DNA of 52,257 bases from a virus, in the IMG/VR virus record IMGVR_UViG_3300042879_003234, positions 1-52,257 of that record, one strand, 5' to 3'. Both the position numbers and the translations under genes were made by a program. Shown here piece by piece: positions 32,687-39,400 of the stretch. Position 1 is the stretch's first letter, and every line of letters begins with the position of its first letter. Below the pieces are notes generated by a model. It was not told the DNA's origin and searched no databases. It saw nothing but the letters and a program-made list of their open reading frames with translations.

Positions 32687-32799
32687 CACTTCTTCTCCCC
32701 TACAGAACAATGACCTGCACTGCAGAGTGATGCTTGACGACGACGTTCTTCTCTTTGCTTTTGCTCTTTAATGAGTTGTAGGAAGTTTAACTTTTGCAT
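32686..32799 (-). CDS. 37-aa basic microprotein
   Basis: MQKLNFLQLIKEQKQREERR followed by RQASLCSAGHCSVGEKK: a strongly basic helix and a short tail with two cysteines. GGAGGGG stands 4 nt before the ATG, inside the end of the upstream gene, and both ends overlap neighbours as TGATG. These overlaps make a real gene likely despite its size. No function recognised. Confidence 0.6.
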   Translation of the reverse strand: MQKLNFLQLIKEQKQREERRRQASLCSAGHCSVGEKK

Positions 32800-32927
32800 C
32801 ACTTCCCCTCCTTTACAAACTTAACACCACGATAAGTTTCGTTGTGCTGTTGGGGTTGTTGTTGTGCCTGTTCTTGGCGACGAACTTCGGTGTCGTATGG
32901 GACACCACGATAAACGACTTGAGACAT
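32799..32927 (-). CDS. DUF4278-like microprotein (42 aa)
   Basis: Two copies of a YRGV motif, VVYRGVPYDTE near the start and ETYRGVKFVKEG at the end, are separated by a Gln-rich linker. This is the layout of the small DUF4278 proteins of cyanobacteria and their phages. The ATG has AAAGGAG upstream with a 7-nt gap. It is the second gene of the unit driven by the promoter at 33185-33214. Function of the family unknown. Confidence 0.7.
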   Translation of the reverse strand: MSQVVYRGVPYDTEVRRQEQAQQQPQQHNETYRGVKFVKEGK

Positions 32928-32968
32928 TAGGTTTGCTCCTTTACTTGTTAAGGTGAGGTGGCGTTCCT

Positions 32969-33121
32969 TCAGTCGGCTTTTGCGTCTATTTTACACTCTT
33001 TGGGGGAGATTTGTTTTATTTCCCATATCAAGTCGTTTTTGGATTGATACGGAATATTAGTTTTATGGACTCTTCCAACCATCAACTGTGCTTGTAGGCA
33101 AGTTAAAATGAGTGCTTCCAT
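32969..33121 (-). CDS. Small hypothetical protein (50 aa)
   Basis: MEALILTCLQAQLMVGRVHK leads into NIPYQSKNDLIWEIKQISPK and ECKIDAKAD. The opening ILTC-QA and the ending with Cys resemble small host proteins of marine picocyanobacteria, some exported, though no clear cleavage site is seen. The ribosome site is poor (GGAT upstream). It is the first gene behind the strong promoter at 33185-33214, with a leader of about 55 nt. Function unknown. Confidence 0.6.
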   Translation of the reverse strand: MEALILTCLQAQLMVGRVHKTNIPYQSKNDLIWEIKQISPKECKIDAKAD

Positions 33122-33184
33122 AGATGAACGATCCGTTCCGAGTCGGCTTACTTCCGTCCCATATTGGGATGAACGTTAGAGGAT

Positions 33185-33214
33185 ATTATACCTCCATTCA
33201 ATCTATATAGTCAA
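33185..33214 (-). promoter_or_regulatory. Strong sigma70-type promoter TTGACT-18-TATAAT
   Basis: Minus strand: TTGACT at 33214-33209, 18 nt, TATAAT at 33190-33185. The closest match to consensus in the window. It should drive the four small genes down to the terminator at 32567-32592, probably early in infection. Confidence 0.8.
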
Positions 33215-33239
33215 GCAAAAATGTATAATCGATTACTTA

Positions 33240-33443
33240 TCAATAGGGAAGAGACTTTAACCCATCCAGAACTTCCTGAAAGCGTTCGGAACGACTTCTA
33301 TGATGTGCTGCATTTTCCTCAAGCACACTCACAATATCGTCGAGAACAACATCAACAGACGCATCAGTATCAAAGTATTGTTGGATTGCTTCGGCAAGAT
33401 AACGCCGCCGACTCCATTCCATACTATAGGGTTTGTAAGTCAT
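33240..33443 (-). CDS. Small conserved cyanophage-type protein (67 aa)
   Basis: Starts MTYKPYSMEWSRRRYLAEAI and continues as a long helix (DDIVSVLEENAAHHRSRSERF). I know this style of protein from many cyanophage early regions, always without function. The ATG at 33443 fits the conserved opening; the frame extends 25 codons upstream without support. It is the last gene of the glutaredoxin-SpeD unit and ends about 25 nt before the next strong promoter. Confidence 0.72.
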   Translation of the reverse strand: MTYKPYSMEWSRRRYLAEAIQQYFDTDASVDVVLDDIVSVLEENAAHHRSRSERFQEVLDGLKSLPY

Positions 33444-33489
33444 AATGATAAGGTATGTTCTGGTATTATAAAGTGTTTGAGATAATACG

Positions 33490-33690
33490 TCAAGTATTAA
33501 TGTCCCAACATTTCTCAAATTTATGTCTTAACTCATTGAGTTTCATTTCTTCCCAATAAGTTAGAAGATGTTGATTAATTTCTTTCTCCTCTTCGGTAAA
33601 ACTTAGACGATACTTATTTTTAATTGTAACGACCTGCAGCATATCATCCATAAAAGTTGTTGGCCTATCCAAGAACTCCTCGTAGGTCAT
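33490..33690 (-). CDS. Small hypothetical protein (66 aa)
   Basis: Starts MTYEEFLDRPTTFMDDMLQV; the rest is charged and helical (TEEEKEINQHLLTYWEEMK). The ATG at 33690 overlaps the stop of the upstream gene (TGATG), which decides the start over a longer form. No motif is recognised. It lies in the compact early unit between SpeD and the 67-aa gene. Confidence 0.68.
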   Translation of the reverse strand: MTYEEFLDRPTTFMDDMLQVVTIKNKYRLSFTEEEKEINQHLLTYWEEMKLNELRHKFEKCWDINT

Positions 33691-34016
33691 CAGTCCCTTT
33701 GCCTCCAATCTTCTGGTTTATCTCTTCCCTCAGAAAAGAAATCTATAATATCATCAACACTATCAAACCCACTTCTACCAAATCTTTCATGCCCCAACCC
33801 ACCAATATCAAGTTGATTTAAAAAATCATCTAAATCTCCTTCTTGCATATCTGGATTTTCTGCTCTACGTCTTGCTTGACGTAACATCGTTCCAGCAGTT
33901 CGATTTGCTTTAGCTAATTTCTCCGCCCAAATCATATCTTCCAAACTTACTTCTTCATGTTGTGCAATTTTTGCACAGATTGCTTCAAGACGAAGACGAT
34001 ATTGTGTAGAGAGCAT
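33690..34016 (-). CDS. Small conserved cyanophage-type protein (108 aa)
   Basis: MLSTQYRLRLEAICAKIAQH and EEVSLEDMIWAEKLAKANRT look like a conserved helical N-terminal half; the C-terminal half is acidic with GLGHERFGRSGFDSVDD. I chose ATG 34016 because GGAG lies 8 nt upstream; an alternative ATG at 34046, adding 10 residues and following the SpeD stop directly, has AAGG only 3 nt away. Function unknown; it is translated from the same unit as SpeD. Confidence 0.7.
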   Translation of the reverse strand: MLSTQYRLRLEAICAKIAQHEEVSLEDMIWAEKLAKANRTAGTMLRQARRRAENPDMQEGDLDDFLNQLDIGGLGHERFGRSGFDSVDDIIDFFSEGRDKPEDWRQRD

Positions 34017-34046
34017 GTGCAATCTCCATATAGGGTTATTTAGCAT

Positions 34047-34373
34047 TCACCTTTCAATATAACTGAGAGTATGCTGAGTTGCATACAATTGTTGAATAAT
34101 TATATCACAACCAATCTTTGGATTGCAATCTCCACAAGTATAAACATCTACTGCTGCTTTACCTTCCTCAGGCCATGTGTGAATGCTGATATGACTTTCT
34201 GAAAGTAAACATATTACAGTAACTCCCTGCGGGTCAAATTTTTTTGATATTGTTTGTACTACGGTTGCACCGCTTGCTGCTGCTGCATTTTCTAGCAAAT
34301 CTATAAGACAACGCTCGTCGTCCAGAAGAACAAACGAGCAACCGTACAAATTAAGTAAATAATGCTTCCCCAT
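34047..34373 (-). CDS. speD: S-adenosylmethionine decarboxylase SpeD (108 aa)
   Basis: The self-cleavage site LLSESHISIHTWPE is at about 56-69, where the chain breaks before Ser60 to make the pyruvoyl group; His61-region and Cys80 in VYTCGDC complete the active site. Length fits the short bacterial form. It makes decarboxylated SAM for spermidine, possibly to support DNA packaging or host photosystems. Known as a cyanophage auxiliary metabolic gene. It is in the middle of the early unit starting at glutaredoxin. Confidence 0.95.
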   Translation of the reverse strand: MGKHYLLNLYGCSFVLLDDERCLIDLLENAAAASGATVVQTISKKFDPQGVTVICLLSESHISIHTWPEEGKAAVDVYTCGDCNPKIGCDIIIQQLYATQHTLSYIER

Positions 34374-34381
34374 TTTAATCT

Positions 34382-34570
34382 TTAAGAATCGTCCTTTAGT
34401 TCATCAAGAAGTTTTGATACTATCTTCTCATCGCCATCCATGACTTTAATCTTAAAGATGGGAGACTTCATATATTTTTTTATTTTTTTATAATCTTTTA
34501 GTAGTTTCTTAACTTCATCTTTGTATATAGTGACTTTGATATTATCACTATTTTCAAATCCTTTACTCAT
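34382..34570 (-). CDS. Small lysine-rich protein (62 aa)
   Basis: MSKGFENSDNIKVTIYKDEV is followed by a very Lys-rich helix (KKLLKDYKKIKKYMK) and an acidic end (LLDELKDDS). The ATG overlaps the stop of the upstream 86-aa gene (ATGA). No recognised domain; the charge pattern could suit nucleic-acid or protein binding, but that is a guess. It directly precedes speD. Confidence 0.65.
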   Translation of the reverse strand: MSKGFENSDNIKVTIYKDEVKKLLKDYKKIKKYMKSPIFKIKVMDGDEKIVSKLLDELKDDS

Positions 34571-34827
34571 TTTCTTTTCTTTTTTTCAGTTGGTTTGTTT
34601 CCCCACACTTTTGGATTTATTCTTCCCTCTGATTGTTTAAACCATTGTAGACCTTCACGATACCTATCCCAATAATAGTCGAATATATCGACTTTTTTAT
34701 TGGTCATTACGAGATCGTAAAAAACTTCATCATCTTCCATATACTTTACTAGGTAAGTATTATATGGAAGAGTTCTATCATCCGCAACTGCTGGATCACA
34801 TTTTTGATGAAGAATGGTAACGCTCAA
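34567..34827 (-). CDS. Conserved cyanophage-type protein with TTG start (86 aa)
   Basis: The opening MSVTILHQKCDPAVADDRTL plus PYNTYLV and the middle FDYYWDRY are a set I associate with many T4-like cyanophages. The start codon is TTG at 34827: GGAGG lies 6 nt upstream and the TTGA overlap with the previous stop is typical of coupled genes here. The C-terminus is Lys-rich (NKPTEKKKRK). Function unknown. Confidence 0.75.
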   Translation of the reverse strand: MSVTILHQKCDPAVADDRTLPYNTYLVKYMEDDEVFYDLVMTNKKVDIFDYYWDRYREGLQWFKQSEGRINPKVWGNKPTEKKKRK

Positions 34828-35405
34828 GACCTACCTCCCCATTGGATATCAGGATATGCCTGCTTAACATTTTCAAACCCGATCTTATATTTCTCTTCAA
34901 GTCTCTTGTCTTTAACAAGGCAGAGCAGTTCAGCTTCCCTGGGATGCAAACTTTCAAGGAGATTAATGAACATCATTTCTCTACGAATCTTAGATAGAGA
35001 GTCATTACCTCCTTTTACATAATGATAAAGGTTAGCATAATCACGACGAAGAGTACTTCTACCTCTACCATCAAGATCTTGACCAGTTGCAGATTCTCCT
35101 CCCTTCGCTTCCTTTGAAAGGTTATCTGAAAGAGATCCAGAATAAACATTCTGCTCTTTCACATTTCCATACGGAACATCCCCTTCTGGTAAAAGTGAAA
35201 CTACAGATTCATCATAATTCCAAACAAAAATAACTTTCAAAGAATCGTGTGCATATTCTTTGAGAAGATCTACTTTTTTTGCATTGGTTCTTTGCTTAGA
35301 TACTAGATCTAAAACTTCAAATAAAAATGGATTTGGTGGAAGTTTTTCAACTACAGTTGGTGTTGTTGTAGTGGTTTTACTCTTCCTCGTCTTCGTTGTC
35401 GTCAT
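34824..35405 (-). CDS. DUF6433-like conserved phage protein (193 aa)
   Basis: A Thr/Lys-rich N-terminus (TTTKTRKSKTTTTTPT) is followed by the conserved PPNPFLFEVLDLVSKQRTNA, VIFVWNYDESVVSLLPEGDV and LHPREAELLCLVKDKRLEEK, which I recognise as DUF6433 of T4-like phages. Function unknown; the pattern suggests a soluble helical protein. I start at ATG 35405; a TTG four codons earlier is possible. It overlaps the membrane-protein gene by 29 nt and the next gene by 4 nt. Confidence 0.75.
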   Translation of the reverse strand: MTTTKTRKSKTTTTTPTVVEKLPPNPFLFEVLDLVSKQRTNAKKVDLLKEYAHDSLKVIFVWNYDESVVSLLPEGDVPYGNVKEQNVYSGSLSDNLSKEAKGGESATGQDLDGRGRSTLRRDYANLYHYVKGGNDSLSKIRREMMFINLLESLHPREAELLCLVKDKRLEEKYKIGFENVKQAYPDIQWGGRS

Positions 35406-35595
35406 AATCGTTTTCAAACCTCACGGCTAAAATTTCATCGGGTATTACATTCCCATTTGAGTCGAACATCTCAGGGTGTGTATAAATTGGGGATGTCTGA
35501 TAGAAATGCTCTTTGGCTAACCATCCTACCACACCTCCTACAAAAAAGAACATAATCGAAACTAAAGTTCCTATGGTTAGAGTTACTGCTAACAT
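35377..35595 (-). CDS. Small membrane protein with acidic tail (72 aa)
   Basis: LTIGTLVSIMFFFVGGVVGW forms one membrane helix near the N-terminus, followed by a soluble part with HPEMFDSNGNVIPDEILA and an acidic end (NDYDDNEDEEE). The ATG has AGGAG upstream. The HPEMFD-GN-I block is familiar from cyanophage small membrane proteins, though no function is known. The gene ends inside the next one. Confidence 0.75.
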   Translation of the reverse strand: MLAVTLTIGTLVSIMFFFVGGVVGWLAKEHFYQTSPIYTHPEMFDSNGNVIPDEILAVRFENDYDDNEDEEE

Positions 35596-35596
35596 T

Positions 35597-35818
35597 TTAT
35601 TTCTCCTGAGAGTTTTGTTTTCGGATGTCTAAACTAATTTCAAAATAAAAATGAAACTCTCTTTTGAAGAGAGACATCATTTTCCCAAAACATACTTTGA
35701 ACATTTTGGATTTTAATGATTCTCTCCTCCTATTGCGTAACAGTAATTCAATTCCTCGATTTATTCGGGGATCTTTATTATTTAGATTGCTTCTTTCGTC
35801 GTCCTGGTCTCCTATCAT
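35597..35818 (-). CDS. Small basic protein (73 aa)
   Basis: The frame from ATG 35818 (MIGDQDDERSNLNNKDPRIN) has GGAAG upstream, overlaps the 119-aa gene by 41 nt and ends 2 nt before the next ATG. The body is Arg/Lys-rich (LLLRNRRRESLKSKMFK) and the end is LFKREFHFYFEISLDIRK. The tight junction with the next gene supports coding, but the long overlap at the start is unusual; a shorter form from an inner Met (MFKVCFGKMM) is possible. Confidence 0.55.
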   Translation of the reverse strand: MIGDQDDERSNLNNKDPRINRGIELLLRNRRRESLKSKMFKVCFGKMMSLFKREFHFYFEISLDIRKQNSQEK

Positions 35819-36137
35819 GATTATACTTCCAAGCATCTTCTATAATGCTATACAAATAGTTTCTAATTTTTCGTGCTTCTGGTTTTGAAATGTGCCCATA
35901 TGCCTCACGAAGTTGCTTATGCTGGTTATCAGATCCTCCTTCTAGATATTCATCTAGATCATTTACAATGCTATTAATGTTTGATGCGGTTTTACTTTCA
36001 ATAAACTCTTTGACTTGATCCTTTTTAGCTTCTTTTACTTTTAGATAGTCATAAAAATTAATCATGAATTTTCCTTCAAAGGCATAATCAATTGCCATTT
36101 CAACATCAAAATAAACTTCGCCAAATGTTCTGTCCAT
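35778..36137 (-). CDS. Conserved cyanophage-type helical protein (119 aa)
   Basis: MDRTFGEVYFDVEMAIDYAF leads into KFMINFYDYLKVKEAKKDQV and ends with a basic tail (DRRPGRRKKQSK). Mostly helical and charged; the basic tail could bind nucleic acid. The ATG overlaps the glutaredoxin stop (TGATG). I recognise it only as a typical early-region cyanophage gene without known function. Confidence 0.72.
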   Translation of the reverse strand: MDRTFGEVYFDVEMAIDYAFEGKFMINFYDYLKVKEAKKDQVKEFIESKTASNINSIVNDLDEYLEGGSDNQHKQLREAYGHISKPEARKIRNYLYSIIEDAWKYNHDRRPGRRKKQSK

Positions 36138-36373
36138 CAGACCAAATTTTGTTCTTTTAGATATTGTACAGTATCAGTACATCCACCAATATGCTTATCA
36201 TCAACTATTACTTGAGGAAACGTGGAACCTTCACCAAATTCTGCATAGAATTCTTCACGATTAAAGTCAACATTTAATTTGTAGACTACGTGCTGAAGTT
36301 CTGCTAATTTTAGCACCTGTTCGATTTTACTGCAATATGGGCAGCCATCTTTAGAATAAACTGTAAATTTCAT
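36137..36373 (-). CDS. Glutaredoxin (78 aa)
   Basis: A short thioredoxin-fold redox protein with active site CPYC at residues 11-14, cis-Pro in STFPQVIVDD and the glutathione-binding GGCTDT near residue 63. It reduces disulphides, most likely supplying electrons to ribonucleotide reductase or protecting proteins; T4 NrdC has this role. It is the first gene behind the promoter at 36395-36423 and leads an unbroken run of about eleven small genes including SpeD. Confidence 0.93.
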   Translation of the reverse strand: MKFTVYSKDGCPYCSKIEQVLKLAELQHVVYKLNVDFNREEFYAEFGEGSTFPQVIVDDKHIGGCTDTVQYLKEQNLV

Positions 36374-36394
36374 GTGACTCTGACTGTTAAGACT

Positions 36395-36423
36395 ATTGTA
36401 TACAAAAAAAGAGGGAGAGTCAA
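36395..36423 (-). promoter_or_regulatory. Sigma70-type promoter TTGACT-17-TACAAT
   Basis: Minus strand: TTGACT at 36423-36418, 17 nt, TACAAT at 36400-36395. The -35 is in the terminator hairpin of the upstream late gene and the U-tract forms the spacer. It drives the glutaredoxin-SpeD unit. Confidence 0.75.
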
Positions 36424-36433
36424 GGACCCTCCC
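36404..36433 (-). terminator. Terminator of the 1692-aa structural gene
   Basis: Minus strand: 9-bp stem GGGAGGGTC/GACTCTCCC (one G-U) with a CTT loop, then TC and seven T. It separates the late cassette from the early unit. Confidence 0.88.
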
Positions 36434-36452
36434 AAAATTATGTATATTAGTA

Positions 36453-39400
36453 TTATGCTTGAGACTCAGACCAAGTAATTCTACCAGAGACCGAGAATGG
36501 TGATGATAGAGTAATCTGAGTTGGGTTCAGTGGAACAACCGCAAGAGTAAGAACGTCTGGACCATCAGGGAAAGCACTATCTCCACCAAGAATAGCATTA
36601 CCAAGAGAAAGAACAGAACTGATGTCCTGAGAGAAGGTGTTAGAAGATCTTCTACCACCAGAGGTTACTTCGTTACCGCCAGAAGCACGGAAAGAGAACA
36701 CTTTAACTCCGCTATCAGTGGTATCATTATTCTGGTGAGCAACTAGTTGACTCAAACTAGGTGCTCCTTGATTCTGCCAGTTTACGTTGTCTAATTGGGC
36801 ATTAAGGATGAGACGAATCTCAACGTCATGTGTTGTTAGAAGTCCAACACTTTGCAGACTCAATTGCATTCTATTAATAATTTCCTTAGCGCCTACTGCT
36901 CCAGTAAGTCCACCATCAACAGAAGGAGAAAGTCTGATTGAAATCAACGGAATCAGAGATGGTGGTGGAGTATTTTCACCCAAAGTATGAGCAACACCAC
37001 AAGTAGTACCTGCACCAATAAATCCTACACTTCCTAAAGATGGGTATGCTGGGTATTGAGAAGATACTGGAGAGTCAACAAAGAAGAAGTCAACATCTGC
37101 AGAATTACTTGAACCAATTCTTGAAACCCTATAAAGAAGTGCTGCTGGGTTTGTATTAACTCCAACTCTTGCTAAAATTTTGGAAGATTCTATTGGAGTA
37201 CCGAAAGATAAAGTATCTACAGTTTCCCATTCACCATCATTACTTCTGAATCTATGAATGAGTCTTTCACCATAACCAGATATAGTTGTTGGGGTAACAG
37301 TAAATCTAAATGCAGATCTAATTTGATGCGCTACACCAGTTCCAACTGATGAAATATTAACTCTACCTGTAACTCCACCTACAAGAGCATTTGCTTCAGT
37401 ATTATAAAAATAGAATGAATTATTATCACGTTTTCCAACGTAATAGAAAGATTCATTAGTCAAACCTCCAATTACAGTTCCTCCTCCATGACTATATTGA
37501 ATCAACTGACCAGAAGAGTATCCATGATTGTTTATAACAACATAATCAGATGCAGCAACTACTACTCCAGCGTTAGATCCATCAAATGTCCTAATTGTTG
37601 ATGTTGAAATTCCAGTTGATTCAGATCCACTTGCATTCACATAACGATAAAAAGTAGATGTTCCAGATCCAGCTACAACCCCAAATCCATCAACAATTTC
37701 GGTAGATCCAGAGAAAGTCAAGAGACTGGATGATGCAGTAAATAGATATGCCTGGTCACTTTGGAACTGACCATCCATAGCAACTGTCGATCCCCAGTGA
37801 GCTAGACTTGGTGCAAATGATGGGACACCTTCATTTTCAATTTCATATCTTGCAGGAAGATTACCAGACCTAAAGTATGCTTCGTTTAATTTATTATTAT
37901 GAATAAATTGATGAACATAAATTACTTCGCCATTTGAACCTTTGAATCCAAATCTTGCTTTACCAGCACCATACCAAGAATAATCAATATAAACCATTTG
38001 AATTCTGGTAACATCAAGATCATATCCAAACTTACCAGTTCCATCGCAAGGATCTATGCTAAAGTTTGCCTGACTTACTTTATCATCTACAGTTTTGGAA
38101 ATAATTGCTCCAGATAAGTCAGCACCTCTATATGCAGGTTGAATATAAAGTGTTGTATTAGCGCCAATAGATACAACCTTATAAGATTGTCCGCGAATTA
38201 CAATTTTATCACCCTCGATTAATTGATCAAGGAATCTTGTATTAGTTCCAGAAACAACATTTTCTCTTAAGTTAACTGATATTCTCCCAGAAAGTTGTTG
38301 AATACTATTTCTTCTAACAGCCTTTAAAGTAGTACCGTCATACTCCCAGAATAATCCATTTTGATCATCAAACATTCCAGCCTTTAATTTTGATCCTCCC
38401 CAATTTCTTACAATTAGTTGAGGAAATCCTTTAGCGGAAACTGTTGTTGTTGGAGTCCCATTCATTGTATATGTAAATGTTGTTGGAGATGGAACAGAAG
38501 TAATAGCAAAAGTTCCGTTATAATAATTGGTTTCTCCATTAGCAACTTCAGCATCTCTAATTAGAGCACTGGGCAATGATGATGTACTAATACCATGAGG
38601 ATAGCGAGTCGTAACTGTAGCAGTGGTTCCAGAGGAAACAATTGTTTCAACATCAACTGGAGGATTGAAATTAATTGCAAATTGTGCATTAATTCCTTTA
38701 CCAGATTGATATCTAAAGTAACGTCTCGTTTGACGAATAATTCTAGTATCAGCTACTTTTCCTGGATTAATTTCAACTCCACCATCAAATGGTCTGTGTA
38801 AACTATATGCTTCAGATTTAACGTATAAACCACTTCTTATCAAATAAGTGAGTCCGACACCAGTTAATGGTGAACTATCTACAACAGACAATTGTTGATT
38901 GCTACCAACAGAAGCAACAGTAGTTTCAAAAACAGAACTAATTCCAAGGTTTACTACGAATGGATCCCCTGGTTTGAATTGATTTAAAAATGCTGTATCT
39001 TCTCCAACAACTCTCAGAGATCCTTCGGTAATAGAAACTGATCCAATACCAGAGCTTTCACCAACTAGACTATATGAAGTGAAGGTATGTTCTGTTCCCG
39101 TTCCAACAGAAGTTAAATTTGTAGAAATTCCACTTAAAGCATTTGTTAAATCAGTTGCCAGTTTAATTCTATCTTTACTAATTCTAATCGCATAATATGT
39201 TCCAAGACCAGTCAATCCACCAATCGCAGTTCCCCCTCCAGTTTCATAAATGATTGGTGTTCCAGTAATGTATCTGTGTTCATTTAAATCTACTGTGTCT
39301 TCAGTAAGACCCACAGCAACAGATGGATCAAAAGTAATAATTGTTGGAGAAATTTGAGCTACATTTTTAAGAGTAAAGGATGTACTATCAACAATACTAT

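Noticed and set aside
33221-33445. Plus-strand frame of 74 codons
   Set aside because: It is the antisense of the 67-aa minus-strand gene, with no ribosome site.
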